A DNA stretch of 64,000 nucleotides from Bacillus sp. es.034 (GCF_002563655.1 NZ_PDIY01000001.1:1026001-1090000); one strand, 5' to 3'; counted from the first letter of the stretch, positions 1 to 8,849 are shown. The notes: generated by a model from the letters alone, not told the origin. Numbers and translations are program-made.

Positions 1-876
1 CAACCTTCTCAAAACTTTTTGAAAAGACGTTGGGCATACCCAGCAATCTATTTAGCAAGTGCAGCAATCATTATCACGGGGATTCTGTGGTACCAGGCAG
101 GAAATGATGTAAACGAGAAAGCCAAGGATTACAGCTATGATGGAGTTCCTACTGACAATGAGTTCAACCAGCCTGCAGAAGAAGTCAATCGTTCATTGGA
201 AAACTTTGTAATGCCTGTTTCAAGCCCTGAAGATACAGTGATCGAAAAACAATTCTACGACACTGAAGCTTCAGCGGAAGAACAGGAAGCTGCCCTAGTC
301 GTGTATGGAAACATGTACTACCCGAACCAAGGAGTCGACATCTCAAAAGATGGAAAAGAATTTGATGTACTGGCTGCCATGAGCGGTACAGTCACAAAGG
401 TTCAGGAAGATTCCTTACTTGGTAACACGATTGAAATCGAGCACAGCAAAGGCATCGTGACTCGCTATCAATCAGTGAAAGATTTTGAAGTCGCGGTTGG
501 AGATGTAGTTGATCAAGGACAAGCCATTGCGAAAGCAGGAAAGAGCTTATTCAATGAAGAAGCCGGCGTTCACGTACACTTTGAAATCCGTAAAGCGGAT
601 GTAGCCGTGAATCCAATGGAATACTTCAATAAGTCTCTTGCCACTCTTCAAGAAGCACAGCTTGAAGACAAGAAAGTTTCAGGTGAACAGCCGGATGCAG
701 CAGCGGCTGAAGAAAATGCCGTAGAAGACCAAGCTAGCGAAAACAAAGCTACTGAAGACAAAGCTACGGAAGAAAAAGACGCAGCTGAAGAAAACAAGTC
801 TACTGAAGAAAAGCAGGACCAGGCAAAGCCGAAACAAGAAAGCAAAGACAACGCTGACGTAAAAGAAGAAGAGTAA
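1..876 (+). CDS. spoIIQ: Stage II sporulation protein Q (5' end outside window)
   Basis: Forespore membrane protein that forms the SpoIIQ-SpoIIIAH channel linking forespore and mother cell during engulfment. The frame is open from base 1, and the residues before the TTG at 19 (QPSQNFLKRRWAYPAIYL) resemble the B. subtilis SpoIIQ N-terminus, so TTG 19 is not the start and the gene is 5'-partial here. One transmembrane segment follows (WAYPAIYLASAAIIITGILW), then a LytM/M23 fold. The first zinc ligand position reads NQGVD where active enzymes have a His, while HVHFEIR is kept; this is the degenerate, probably non-hydrolytic form. The C-terminal 70 residues are a Glu/Lys/Ala-rich tail. A terminator follows directly. 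Confidence 0.93.
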   Translation, partial: QPSQNFLKRRWAYPAIYLASAAIIITGILWYQAGNDVNEKAKDYSYDGVPTDNEFNQPAEEVNRSLENFVMPVSSPEDTVIEKQFYDTEASAEEQEAALVVYGNMYYPNQGVDISKDGKEFDVLAAMSGTVTKVQEDSLLGNTIEIEHSKGIVTRYQSVKDFEVAVGDVVDQGQAIAKAGKSLFNEEAGVHVHFEIRKADVAVNPMEYFNKSLATLQEAQLEDKKVSGEQPDAAAAEENAVEDQASENKATEDKATEEKDAAEENKSTEEKQDQAKPKQESKDNADVKEEE

Positions 877-892
877 CACCTATAAATGAGGG

Positions 893-919
893 CTGACCGA
901 ATTACCGGTCAGTCTTTTT
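893..919 (+). terminator. Terminator of spoIIQ
   Basis: CTGACCG and CGGTCAG form a 7-bp stem with a 6-base loop, followed by TCTTTTT, 17 bases after the spoIIQ stop. The stretch from here to 1150 shows no convincing gene. Confidence 0.85.
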
Positions 920-1167
920 GCTTGTCCAAAAAAATTTCCTTGGAAATTCGACAGGATGGAAAGTTTACTGGTAAAGCTTTTCCATTATCATTCTCCTATT
1001 CAATATATACATTTTCTTCAATATCCTTATTTTAGAAAAATGAATGATGAACATATGTTGCGTTGTTGTCATTTTTTCTTTATTGACCAGGCTTTTTCCA
1101 GTAAAGATAATGATGGCATGAATAAAATTTCGGAAAATTAAGTCTTTTCAAAACAGGAGGTGAAACG

Positions 1168-1350
1168 TTGATTTACTTCATGCTATTTTTACTCATCACA
1201 GGAGGGTGCATCATCCTTGCCCTGAGGAAGAAGCGGGCATTCTTTCTGACCATACCATTCGTGTCTTTATTCATTTATTTTATCGTGCAGATTGCCATTG
1301 TCCCGGTGCCGTTTTTTGAAACAGTGAAATTTATTTTCAGTTTAAAATAA
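1168..1350 (+). CDS. Small hydrophobic membrane protein, first gene of symporter unit
   Basis: A 60-residue protein starting at TTG with a strong AGGAGGTG site upstream. It has two predicted hydrophobic segments (about residues 2-18 and 24-45) separated by a basic turn (ALRKKRA). I do not recognise the family. It sits 24 bp before a DUF4212 gene and is followed by the symporter, all in one direction without a terminator, so it is probably co-transcribed and may be an accessory subunit of that transporter. That role is inference from position alone. Confidence 0.65.
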   Translation: MIYFMLFLLITGGCIILALRKKRAFFLTIPFVSLFIYFIVQIAIVPVPFFETVKFIFSLK

Positions 1351-1374
1351 TGAGCTTGAAAAGGGGTTACGTAC

Positions 1375-1677
1375 ATGAAGAAGATTGATAGAGCGAAAGC
1401 CGATCAGTATTTTAAAGAAAAAAATCGATACATGGCACTGTATTTAGTCATCTGGCTTCTTTCCTCCTTTGGTATCGTGCTGTTTGCCGAAAGCTTCTCC
1501 ACCTTCACCATTAACGGATTTCCGTTCCATTATTTCATGGGCGCACAAGGTTCGATCATCGTTTTCATTGTTTTGCTTTACGTGAATGCGAAGGTGAGTG
1601 ACGGGATCGATAAGAAATATGGACTGGATGAAAGCCGGAATGAGCAGATTAGCTACGGGAAAACGCTTGATCATTAA
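1375..1677 (+). CDS. DUF4212 small subunit of sodium:solute symporter
   Basis: A 100-residue membrane protein of the DUF4212 type (sodium/substrate symporter small subunit), a family routinely found directly in front of VC_2705-type acetate/solute symporters, as here. Two membrane segments are visible (about residues 20-40 and 53-73), with a charged N-terminus (KKIDRAKADQYFKEKNRYM) and a C-terminal tail rich in Asp, Glu and Lys. The symporter begins 32 bp downstream. Function as a small partner of the large subunit is family knowledge; the substrate cannot be read from the sequence. Confidence 0.85.
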   Translation: MKKIDRAKADQYFKEKNRYMALYLVIWLLSSFGIVLFAESFSTFTINGFPFHYFMGAQGSIIVFIVLLYVNAKVSDGIDKKYGLDESRNEQISYGKTLDH

Positions 1678-1709
1678 TCAAATAGAGAAGAACTAGGGGG
1701 AAAGAATGA

Positions 1710-3377
1710 ATGAATACTCAGTTTATTGTATCGACGTCTATCATACTGTTGACGTTTGCATTATATATCGGAATAGCGGTTTATAACAAAGCGAAGGCAA
1801 CATCGGACTTCTATGTAGCCGGCCGCGGGGTGCCGCCGATCTTTAACGGGATGGCGATCGGGGCCGACTGGATGAGTGCGGCATCATTTATTGGACTGGC
1901 CGGTACTGTCATGATCCTCGGTTATGACGGCCTTGCCTATATCATGGGGTGGACAGGAGGATATTTATTATTGACCTTCCTGCTTGCACCACAGCTCAGG
2001 AAATATGGACGGTATACGGTGCCGGAATTCATCGGGGACCGGTATAACAGTCATACGGCCCGGGTCATCGCCGCCATCTGTACGATCATCATCAGCTTTA
2101 CGTACTCCATCGGTCAGCTGTCGGGATCTGGTGTGGTCATCGGGCGTCTATTCGAAATCGATGCCAAGGTCGGTACGATGATCGGGGTCGTCCTCATTGC
2201 CTTTTACGCTGCGTTCGGAGGCATGAAGGGGATCACGTGGACCCAGGTCGCTCAGTACATCGTCTTGATCATTGCGTACTTGATCCCGGTCATCTTTATG
2301 TCCCTTCAAATCACGGGGAACCCTGCCCCGTGGATATCGTACGGTGAGCTGGTCGGGAAGATCGGGGAACTCGACCGGGAGCTCGGTGTGTCGGAATACT
2401 TCGCTCCTTTTACAAACGGGACGAAGTGGCAGTTCATGGCCCTCATGTTCACACTGATGGCGGGTACCGCCGGACTTCCCCATGTCATCGTCCGGTTCTA
2501 TACCGTGTCCACGATGAAGGCGGCACGCTGGTCAGGTGCGTGGGCACTCCTTTTCATCGGACTTCTTTATCTATCTGCGCCGGCTTATTCGGCATTCTCC
2601 CGGTTTATTTTAATGACAAAAGTAGCGGGAAGCAAAATCAGCGATCTCCCTGCCTGGACGACCTCATGGGTGGATACCGGGAAACTGCAGGTGGCTGATG
2701 CGAATGGGGACGGAATCCTGCAATGGAAGGAAATCATCATCTCGAATGATATCGTCGTCATGGCGACACCGGAGATCGCGAACCTTGGCGTATTCGTCAT
2801 CGGGCTCGTGGCGGCAGGTGCCATGGCAGCGGCGTTATCGACGGCAGGCGGATTGATGATCGCCATTTCGTCTTCTTTTGCACATGATATTTACTACCGC
2901 GTATTCAAGCCGAATGCGACAGAGCGGAATCGCCTGGCTGTTGCACGCTGGTCGATCGTCGTGGCTACTGTCCTCGCCGGAGTGGTGGCACTGAATCCTC
3001 CAGGGGTCATTACGCAAATCGTCGCCTGGGCCTTCGCCCTGGCGTCAGGGACGTTCTTCCCGGCCCTCTTACTGGGAGTCTGGTGGAAGCGCTCCAATGC
3101 CCAGGGGGTGATCGCAGGGATGCTTGTGGGGCTCGCCGTGACCCTCACCTACATCTTCCTGGCGCGATCAGGCGTGACCCTGTTCGGAATCATTGATACA
3201 GGAGCGGGTGTCTTCGGCGCAGCATCAGCGGCCATTGCCAATATCGTCGTGTCCCTCATGACGAAAGCTCCTTCACAGAAAATCCAGGAAGAGGTATTGG
3301 ATCTCCGATATCCGGAACAGATGACCTTTAAGGACGGGGAAGTCTGGGTGGATGATGAGGTGGATTTTAAAGGGTGA
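1710..3377 (+). CDS. Sodium:solute (acetate/organic acid) symporter
   Basis: A 555-residue SSS-family permease with about 13 membrane segments. The N-terminal part has the typical FYVAGRGVPPIFNGMAIGADWMSAASFIGLAG region, which contains the sodium-binding core. It resembles the VC_2705/ActP-like group, which works with a DUF4212 subunit, encoded just upstream. The ATG at 1710 follows AGGGGGAAAGA; an out-of-frame ATG lies at 1706. An insert around residues 315-345 (VADANGDGILQWKEI) resembles an EF-hand-like acidic loop and is typical of this subgroup. Acetate or another short organic acid is a likely substrate, but this is inferred. A terminator follows at 3385. Confidence 0.88.
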   Translation: MNTQFIVSTSIILLTFALYIGIAVYNKAKATSDFYVAGRGVPPIFNGMAIGADWMSAASFIGLAGTVMILGYDGLAYIMGWTGGYLLLTFLLAPQLRKYGRYTVPEFIGDRYNSHTARVIAAICTIIISFTYSIGQLSGSGVVIGRLFEIDAKVGTMIGVVLIAFYAAFGGMKGITWTQVAQYIVLIIAYLIPVIFMSLQITGNPAPWISYGELVGKIGELDRELGVSEYFAPFTNGTKWQFMALMFTLMAGTAGLPHVIVRFYTVSTMKAARWSGAWALLFIGLLYLSAPAYSAFSRFILMTKVAGSKISDLPAWTTSWVDTGKLQVADANGDGILQWKEIIISNDIVVMATPEIANLGVFVIGLVAAGAMAAALSTAGGLMIAISSSFAHDIYYRVFKPNATERNRLAVARWSIVVATVLAGVVALNPPGVITQIVAWAFALASGTFFPALLLGVWWKRSNAQGVIAGMLVGLAVTLTYIFLARSGVTLFGIIDTGAGVFGAASAAIANIVVSLMTKAPSQKIQEEVLDLRYPEQMTFKDGEVWVDDEVDFKG

Positions 3378-3384
3378 TGGATGG

Positions 3385-3420
3385 AAGCCGTATCATGGGG
3401 GAATCCCTGTACGGCTTTTT
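3385..3420 (+). terminator. Terminator of the symporter unit
   Basis: AAGCCGTA and TACGGCTT form an 8-bp stem followed by TTTT, starting 8 bases after the symporter stop. Confidence 0.8.
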
Positions 3421-3482
3421 CCTGTTTGTAAAGAAAATCAGACATGTTCACAGATTCATCGACTCATTTCTCAGGAAATAGT

Positions 3483-3580
3483 GAGGGAAGGGGAAACCAT
3501 ACAATTGATGTCGAATGGCATCGGATCATTTATCTTGTCACACATTTTCATTCGCTTATCCATGTGAAGGTCCGTCCCTC
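3483..3580. repeat. Decayed REPIN-like inverted pair
   Basis: The right arm AAGGTCCGTCCCTC (3567-3580) matches the dispersed 14-base motif. The left arm (3483, GAGGGAAGGGGAAA) is recognisable only in its first six bases. The spacing (98 bp end to end) equals the intact pairs at 7596 and 7727, which is why I read it as a decayed copy. The rest of the 510-bp gap between symporter and spoIIID (3378-3887) shows no gene. Confidence 0.5.
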
Positions 3581-3887
3581 ACGCTAATTTTTCAGAAAAT
3601 TCAAGCGAAACCTTGTCCTTATTGTGTTTTTTGTGCATATATGTGGGCACAAGCTAATAAAATGAAACAAACCTATCAAAACAGAGAGTGTTTGAGGTGA
3701 GGAATCGTCATTTTACTATTGGTCATTAGCTGAATAAGTTGTTTATACGTTGTAACATCAGGAAGCTGCCGTCCTAAATAAGGCTTTCTGCCGCTTGCCC
3801 ATGTGCAAGGGGTCTGTACTATTTCATTGATGCGAAAGCGAGTCTCATTTCACACTTCTCACATCCAATTTAGGGAGGTCGAGTGGT

Positions 3888-4148
3888 GTGCACGATTACA
3901 TCAAAGAGAGAACAATCAAGATTGGTAAGTATATCGTGGAGACGAAAAAAACTGTTCGTGTAATTGCGAAGGAGTTTGGCGTGTCCAAAAGTACTGTCCA
4001 TAAAGATTTAACAGAACGACTGCCAGAAATCAATCCGGATCTCGCAAATGAAGTCAAGACCATACTTGATTACCATAAATCAATCCGGCATCTACGAGGT
4101 GGAGAGGCAACCAAGCAAAAGTACAAAAAAGAAGAGCTCCACAGCTAA
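3888..4148 (+). CDS. spoIIID: Sporulation transcription factor SpoIIID
   Basis: An 86-residue DNA-binding regulator of mother-cell gene expression during sporulation. It is nearly identical to B. subtilis SpoIIID over HDYIKERTIKIGKYIVETKK and the helix-turn-helix (VRVIAKEFGVSKSTVHKDLT, residues about 24-43), with the basic C-terminal region RHLRGGEATKQKYKKEE that contacts DNA. The start is GTG, preceded by TAGGGAGGTCG. The C-terminus is a few residues shorter than the B. subtilis protein. The position just upstream of mbl is the conserved Bacillus order. Confidence 0.97.
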   Translation: MHDYIKERTIKIGKYIVETKKTVRVIAKEFGVSKSTVHKDLTERLPEINPDLANEVKTILDYHKSIRHLRGGEATKQKYKKEELHS

Positions 4149-4155
4149 CCAAAAT

Positions 4156-4196
4156 ACGCCAAGCCCCAGAATGATGGGTTGTGCTTGGTGTGTTTT
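4156..4196 (+). terminator. Terminator after spoIIID
   Basis: ACGCCAAGC pairs with GCTTGGTGT (one G-U pair), followed by GTTTTT, just after the spoIIID stop. The stretch to 4486 holds the mbl upstream region with TTGACA at 4335 and an A/T-rich TAAAAT at 4370, but the spacing between them does not fit a single sigma-A promoter. Confidence 0.7.
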
Positions 4197-4486
4197 TGCG
4201 TTTTGGGGAGGCATGTCTGTTCAGCAGCTGAACGCCCAACATCCCCCACCAACAACCCAACTTAACACTCCTGTAACATCCCCCTCCAAAACACCTACAT
4301 TTTCCCAAAATATTAACAATATCAATACATTTTTTTGACAAAGAACATCGCCATTCGACATATTTATGGTAAAATAGTTAATTAGGTGAAAGTTTTACCT
4401 TAACGTTTTTGCGTAATGACATTAAGATGAAAACCATAGATGAAATGCAATAATGAAATTGTAAAAGTAGAAGGGAGAAACACAAG

Positions 4487-5497
4487 ATGTTCGCGAAAGA
4501 TATTGGGATTGACCTTGGTACGGCTAATGTATTGATTCATGTTAAAGGAAAAGGGATTGTCTTGAATGAGCCATCGGTTGTGGCACTGGATAAGAATACG
4601 GGTAAGGTGCTGGCTGTCGGAGAGGAAGCGCGCCGCATGGTCGGACGTACTCCTGGAAACATTGTGGCGACACGTCCGCTGAAAGACGGAGTCATTGCAG
4701 ACTTTGATGTCACAGAAGCGATGCTGAAGCATTTCATCAATAAATTGAATGTAAAAGGATTCCTTTCGAAACCGCGCATTTTGATCTGCTGCCCGACGAA
4801 CATCACGAGCGTTGAGCAGAAGGCGATCAGGGAAGCGGCTGAAAAGAGTGGCGGGAAGAAGATTTATCTGGAAGAAGAGCCTAAAGTGGCGGCAATCGGT
4901 GCCGGCATGGATATCTTCAATCCGACTGGAAACATGGTCGTGGATATCGGTGGAGGAACGACGGATGTAGCGGTGCTTTCCATGGGTGATATCGTAACGA
5001 GTCAGTCCATCAAGATGGCCGGGGACAAATTTGACCACGAAATTCTGAATTATATTAAAAAAGAGTACAAGCTTCTGATCGGGGAGCGTACGGCTGAGGA
5101 TATCAAGGTGAACATTGGGACTGTATTCTCTGAAACACTTGATGAAGATCGCAAGGAAATGAGCATCCGCGGACGCGATATGGTCTCAGGACTTCCACGG
5201 ACGATCACTGTGACGTCTAAGGAAATTGAAGGGGCTCTTCGTGAGTCAGTAGCGGTCATCGTTCAGGCTGCGAAAAATGTCCTTGAAAAAACTCCACCGG
5301 AATTGTCAGCGGACATCATTGATCGCGGAGTTATTTTAACAGGTGGGGGAGCCCTTCTTCACGGAATGGATACGCTTCTTGCAGAAGAATTGAAAGTTCC
5401 GGTATTGATCGCGGAGAACCCGATGGATTGCGTAGCCATCGGAACGGGATTGATGCTTGAGAACATCGATAAGATTTCCAGAAGAAGAATCGGGTAA
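4487..5497 (+). CDS. mbl: MreB-like actin homolog Mbl
   Basis: A 336-residue bacterial actin that organises lateral cell-wall synthesis at the inner membrane. The actin-fold motifs are present: phosphate-1 (DIGIDLGTANV, residues about 5-15), phosphate-2 (VVDIGGGTTDVAV, about 150-162) and the adenosine motif (LTGGGALLHG, about 284-293). Mbl rather than MreB is called because of the conserved spoIIID-mbl-flhO-flhP order and sequence resemblance. The ATG follows AAGGGAG. The flagellar genes start 47 bp downstream. Confidence 0.96.
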   Translation: MFAKDIGIDLGTANVLIHVKGKGIVLNEPSVVALDKNTGKVLAVGEEARRMVGRTPGNIVATRPLKDGVIADFDVTEAMLKHFINKLNVKGFLSKPRILICCPTNITSVEQKAIREAAEKSGGKKIYLEEEPKVAAIGAGMDIFNPTGNMVVDIGGGTTDVAVLSMGDIVTSQSIKMAGDKFDHEILNYIKKEYKLLIGERTAEDIKVNIGTVFSETLDEDRKEMSIRGRDMVSGLPRTITVTSKEIEGALRESVAVIVQAAKNVLEKTPPELSADIIDRGVILTGGGALLHGMDTLLAEELKVPVLIAENPMDCVAIGTGLMLENIDKISRRRIG

Positions 5498-5544
5498 AAC
5501 CACTGCGCCATTGATCCGATATAACGGTTAAGAGGTGAAAGTAG

Positions 5545-6387
5545 ATGTTTCGAGGATTTTATACAGTAGCATCCGGCATGCTTTCTCAGCAGCGGAAGAC
5601 CGAGATGCTGACAAACAATATGTCGAATGCCAATACACCGGGCTATAAAGCGGATCAGGCTTCGATGAGGGCATTTCCTGAAATGCTGATGGACCGGATG
5701 GATTCCACATCGATCCCGACTGAGAAAAAGCTGTCGCTTCCTTTTAATCAAAGGGTGGGGGCACTCAATACAGGTGTGTATATGCAGGAAACAATTCCTT
5801 CCTTTGTTCAGGGTGACCTTCAGGAAACGGGCCGAGGCTTGGATGTGGCGCTTCTGGATGGTTCCATGCCTGTCGATGAAGAAACGGAGATCCGTGGATC
5901 GGTGTTCCTGACGGTGGAAGGACCCGATGGCAGTCCCCGCTATACGCGAAACGGAAATCTGACGGTGAACGGCAACGGTTTCCTCACCACGAACAGCGGC
6001 TTTTATATGCTGGATGAAAATGGTGACCGGATTCAACTGGAAAGCGATCAGTTCACGATTAGTGAAAACGGTCAGATTGTCGTGGATGGAAATGCTGTCG
6101 CTACATTGGGAGTAGGTTACTCGGATAACCCGAACCTGTTAGTCAAGCAGGGAGAAGGGCTGTTTGCCACAGAAGGCAATGCCGCTCTACCTGATGCCTA
6201 TGAAGAGGATAATGTTTCTTTTGCCGCCAAGCAGGGCTTTCTGGAGCGATCCAATGTGGATACCTCCCGGACGATGACCGACATGATGTCGGCGTACCGG
6301 GCATTCGAAGCCAATCAGAAAGTGCTTCAGGCGTATGACCGGAGTATGGAAAAGGCAGCCAACGAAATCGGCAGGGTCAACGGATAG
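5545..6387 (+). CDS. flhO: Flagellar basal-body rod/hook protein FlhO
   Basis: A 280-residue flagellar rod protein of the FlgF/FlgG family, exported and assembled in the axial structure. The N-terminal coiled segment with MLTNNMSNANTPGYK is the family hallmark, and the C-terminus (TDMMSAYRAFEANQKVLQAYDRSM) is the matching coiled-coil half. Start ATG with AAGAGGTGAAAG upstream. It is followed by the paralogous flhP after 56 bp, as in B. subtilis, outside the main fla/che operon. Confidence 0.95.
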   Translation: MFRGFYTVASGMLSQQRKTEMLTNNMSNANTPGYKADQASMRAFPEMLMDRMDSTSIPTEKKLSLPFNQRVGALNTGVYMQETIPSFVQGDLQETGRGLDVALLDGSMPVDEETEIRGSVFLTVEGPDGSPRYTRNGNLTVNGNGFLTTNSGFYMLDENGDRIQLESDQFTISENGQIVVDGNAVATLGVGYSDNPNLLVKQGEGLFATEGNAALPDAYEEDNVSFAAKQGFLERSNVDTSRTMTDMMSAYRAFEANQKVLQAYDRSMEKAANEIGRVNG

Positions 6388-6443
6388 CAAGTATTGTAAA
6401 TGAATTTCGTCACTGAATACCTTATAATAGGGGAGAACGTGTC

Positions 6444-7286
6444 ATGAATCGGACGATGATTACAGCAACCAACACATTAGGCCAATTGCAGAAACAAATG
6501 GATATGATTGGTCACAATCTTTCGAACGCAGATACAAACGGGTACAAGCGCCGGGATGCAACCTTCTCCGAGATGCTTGTGCAGCAGGTGAAAAATCAGA
6601 GTGTAGACAAATTCGAAACAGGCAGGCTTACCCCTCTTGGAGTCCGGGAAGGGAACGGTGCCAAGCTTTCACAGGCGCAGCTGATCCTGAATCAGGGGTC
6701 GTTGAAAGCCACAGGCCGCTCTCTGGACTTTGCGTTGACCAGCGACCGTCAGTTCTTCAAGGTGCTGGCGGCTGATGAGGACTCGAGTGCCGTACGCTAC
6801 ACGAGGGACGGAGCATTCTCTGCGAGTCCTACCGGGAACGGGGAAATGATGCTCGTGAATGGAAGCGGGCTGCCGGTCCTGGATGAGAATGATAACTATA
6901 TTACGTTTTCTGAGGATGCCTCTTCCTTTCAGCTCGGTGATAACGGGGTTCTGACCGTTATAGGTGCCGGTGGAGGAGAAGAGCGGTTTAACCTCGGCGT
7001 TGTGACCGTTGAAAAATCTCAATTTCTTCAGCAATATGGCGGGAACCTGTTAGGTTTTGCGGATAACTTGGATGAACTGGGCGTCACAGAAGATGAAGTG
7101 GTGACCAACGTCACGGGTGGAGCACGAACGGATATTTCCATGGTTCAGAGTTCGTTAGAAGGATCGAACGTGGATATCAGTAAAGAAATGACGGACATGC
7201 TGAGTGTCCAACGATCATATCAATTCCAGGCGCGATCGATCTCCCTTGCAGATCAAATGATGGGCCTTGTAAATGGGATACGCTAA
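6444..7286 (+). CDS. flhP: Flagellar basal-body rod/hook protein FlhP
   Basis: A 280-residue paralog of FlhO. The N-terminal NLSNADTNGYK and C-terminal DMLSVQRSYQFQARSISLADQMM helices mark the flagellar rod/hook family. Start ATG preceded by AGGGGAGAACGTGTC. FlhO and FlhP form the distal rod segment in Gram-positives (family knowledge). The next gene begins 15 bp downstream, so the two are likely in the same transcript. Confidence 0.95.
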   Translation: MNRTMITATNTLGQLQKQMDMIGHNLSNADTNGYKRRDATFSEMLVQQVKNQSVDKFETGRLTPLGVREGNGAKLSQAQLILNQGSLKATGRSLDFALTSDRQFFKVLAADEDSSAVRYTRDGAFSASPTGNGEMMLVNGSGLPVLDENDNYITFSEDASSFQLGDNGVLTVIGAGGGEERFNLGVVTVEKSQFLQQYGGNLLGFADNLDELGVTEDEVVTNVTGGARTDISMVQSSLEGSNVDISKEMTDMLSVQRSYQFQARSISLADQMMGLVNGIR

Positions 7287-7301
7287 AAGGAGTTAAATGC
7301 T

Positions 7302-7577
7302 ATGAGTGAAAAAGAGCTACTGCAAGAAAAAGTGACAAGAGAATCAGTAAAAACAGAAAAAAAGGCAAAGCAAAAGGACGAAACCAAGCCATCACGATGG
7401 GTTCGTGTTCGCATGCTTCCCATCTGGCTCAGAATCCTTCTGTTCATCCTTCTTCTTGCAGGAAGCCTTGTCCTCGGTGCCGTCATCGGCTTCGCAGGCA
7501 TCGGCAACGGCAACGCAGCAGACGTCTTCAAAGCAGAAACCTGGCAGCATATTATTGATATCGTGGTGAAAAAATAA
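7302..7577 (+). CDS. EpuA-type small membrane protein
   Basis: A 91-residue protein with a very basic, charged N-terminus (about residues 1-42) and one transmembrane segment (about 44-66, IWLRILLFILLLAGSLVLGA), followed by a short extracytoplasmic tail ending WQHIIDIVVKK. This layout matches the EpuA/PF11772 family, which is misleadingly annotated as RNA polymerase beta subunit in many genomes. Start ATG with AAAGGAG upstream. The biochemical role is unknown to me. It closes the mbl-flhO-flhP group; two REPIN-like pairs follow. Confidence 0.75.
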   Translation: MSEKELLQEKVTRESVKTEKKAKQKDETKPSRWVRVRMLPIWLRILLFILLLAGSLVLGAVIGFAGIGNGNAADVFKAETWQHIIDIVVKK

Positions 7578-7595
7578 TTTTTGAGAATAATTTTT

Positions 7596-7693
7596 GAGGG
7601 ACGGACCTCGAAATCGTTAGCTTTTGCGACAGTGAACCTTGATATAACAGGGTTTCGTTGAGGATGGAGCTTGTGATTCGAGGTCCGTCCCTT
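7596..7693. repeat. REPIN-like inverted pair 1 (98 bp)
   Basis: GAGGGACGGACCTC at 7596-7609 and its inverse GAGGTCCGTCCCTT at 7680-7693 bracket a 70-bp core. The homology extends inward (CTCGAAATC against GATTCGAG), so the whole element can fold. The middle (ATAACAGGGTTTCGTTGA) resembles that of the next element (ATAAAGCGATTCCCTTGA), pointing to copies of one element rather than chance pairing. Confidence 0.85.
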
Positions 7694-7726
7694 TTTTTGA
7701 ATGTAGCAGTTGCGATGTGGAACCGG

Positions 7727-7824
7727 GAGGGACGGACCTTGAATTTGCTCCCTTTTCACATAAAGAACGTTGGTATAAAGCGATTCCCTTGAAGAATCGT
7801 GCCGATTTTCGAGGTCCGTCCCTC
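7727..7824. repeat. REPIN-like inverted pair 2 (98 bp)
   Basis: GAGGGACGGACCTT at 7727-7740 and GAGGTCCGTCCCTC at 7811-7824. Same total length as pair 1, which lies 33 bp upstream, with a similar middle sequence. It ends just before the fabZ promoter. Confidence 0.85.
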
Positions 7825-7832
7825 CCACCCTG

Positions 7833-7862
7833 TTGCTATTCCAACCCCGGTTTCTGTACAAT
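7833..7862 (+). promoter_or_regulatory. Candidate sigma-A promoter of fabZ
   Basis: TTGCTA at 7833-7838 and TACAAT at 7857-7862 with an 18-bp spacer, 35 bp before the fabZ start. Confidence 0.6.
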
Positions 7863-7897
7863 AAGGTGTACATACATATTGGTAGGAGGAATCATGC

Positions 7898-8332
7898 ATG
7901 CTTGATATTAATGAGATTAAAGAGATTATTCCCCATCGTTATCCGTTTTTGCTGGTGGATCGGATTTTAGAGGTGGAGGAAGGTAAGAAGGCAGTAGGAA
8001 TCAAGAATGTGACGGCGAATGAGGAGTTCTTCAATGGTCACTTTCCTGATTACCCTGTGATGCCGGGTGTGTTGATTGTCGAGGCGCTGGCTCAGGTAGG
8101 GGCTGTGGCGATGCTGAAGGTCGAGGATAACCGTGGACGTCTGGCGTTCTTCACGGGCATTGACAAGTGCCGTTTCAAGCGTCAGGTGAAGCCTGGTGAT
8201 CAGCTGAGACTTGAAGTGGAGATGATCCGCTTTAAAGGACCGATCGGTAAAGGAAAAGGTGTTGCAACCGTTAATGGTGAAGTTGCTTGTGAGTTAGAGA
8301 TGATGTTTGCTCTTGGGGATAAGCAAGAGTAG
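7898..8332 (+). CDS. fabZ: 3-hydroxyacyl-ACP dehydratase FabZ
   Basis: A 144-residue hot-dog-fold enzyme that dehydrates (3R)-hydroxyacyl-ACP in fatty acid elongation, in the cytoplasm. The catalytic His48 lies in [14 protein letters not shown] and the catalytic Glu62 in [10 protein letters not shown]; the N-terminal [14 protein letters not shown] is also typical. Start ATG at 7898 with TAGGAGG seven to eight bases upstream; an out-of-frame ATG at 7894 is ignored. Length is normal for the family. It has its own promoter and terminator. Confidence 0.97.
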   Translation: MLDINEIKEIIPHRYPFLLVDRILEVEEGKKAVGIKNVTANEEFFNGHFPDYPVMPGVLIVEALAQVGAVAMLKVEDNRGRLAFFTGIDKCRFKRQVKPGDQLRLEVEMIRFKGPIGKGKGVATVNGEVACELEMMFALGDKQE

Positions 8333-8340
8333 CCGTATGA

Positions 8341-8391
8341 AAAAGCCGGGTTTGGTGTGATTCACTTCACGTCAAACCTGGCTTTTTTTAC
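8341..8391 (+). terminator. Terminator of fabZ
   Basis: AAAAGCCGGGTTTG pairs with CAAACCTGGCTTTTTT across an 18-base loop, ending in a T run. Confidence 0.9.
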
Positions 8392-8497
8392 CTCGAAAAA
8401 TTGATTCCATATGCAAGTTAATTCATTTTCAGGGAAAGCTAACGAAAGACCAACGTAACGGTCTTACATTAACCAACATAGAAAGGAGTCATACATC

Positions 8498-8797
8498 ATG
8501 AGCAAAAAGTTACTATCGGTCCTTGGTGGATCTGCACTTGCCGCTTTCCTTCTTGTAGGATGTAACGCCAACCAGGAGCCTCCTCCGGAAGACGAAGCAC
8601 CAGTGGAAGAAAACGACAACATGGATGAGAATAACGATATGAACGACAACGGGGACATGAATGAAGAGAACTACCCTGAGTCAGAAGACAAGAACAAGCA
8701 AGGCGACAAAGATGCAGCGAAGGATAACAATACGCCTGAAGAAGACGCTGTAGAAGATGATGTGGATATGAAGGATAAGGATAATAAGGACGAGTAA
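8498..8797 (+). CDS. Small acidic lipoprotein
   Basis: A 99-residue predicted lipoprotein. The signal peptide ends in a lipobox (FLLVGC, Cys22). The mature part is almost entirely low-complexity Asn/Asp/Glu/Lys with Met-Asn-Asp repeats (NDNMDENNDMNDNGDMNE), without a folded domain I can name. Start ATG with AAAGGAG upstream. It is probably a surface-anchored, disordered, strongly negative protein. It stands alone between two terminators. Confidence 0.75.
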   Translation: MSKKLLSVLGGSALAAFLLVGCNANQEPPPEDEAPVEENDNMDENNDMNDNGDMNEENYPESEDKNKQGDKDAAKDNNTPEEDAVEDDVDMKDKDNKDE

Positions 8798-8803
8798 TGA
8801 ATG

Positions 8804-8833
8804 GCGCAGAGGCAATTTAGCTTCTGCGCTTTA
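8804..8833 (+). terminator. Terminator of the acidic lipoprotein gene
   Basis: GCGCAGA and TCTGCGC form a stem followed by TTTATT; it can also serve the convergent sinR-like gene weakly. Confidence 0.65.
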
Positions 8834-8849
8834 TTCATGAAAAGTCTAG

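Noticed and set aside
19-21. TTG as the spoIIQ start codon
   Set aside because: The frame is open to base 1 and the preceding residues match the conserved N-terminal region, so the gene starts outside the window.
956-1141. 61-residue ORF after spoIIQ
   Set aside because: No ribosome site, odd composition, and it follows a terminator; treated as non-coding.
4335-4375. Sigma-A promoter for mbl from TTGACA to TAAAAT
   Set aside because: The spacing is 29 bp, too long for a single promoter; not annotated.
4400-5038. Long minus-strand ORF over mbl
   Set aside because: Lies antisense to a highly conserved mbl frame; no ribosome site.
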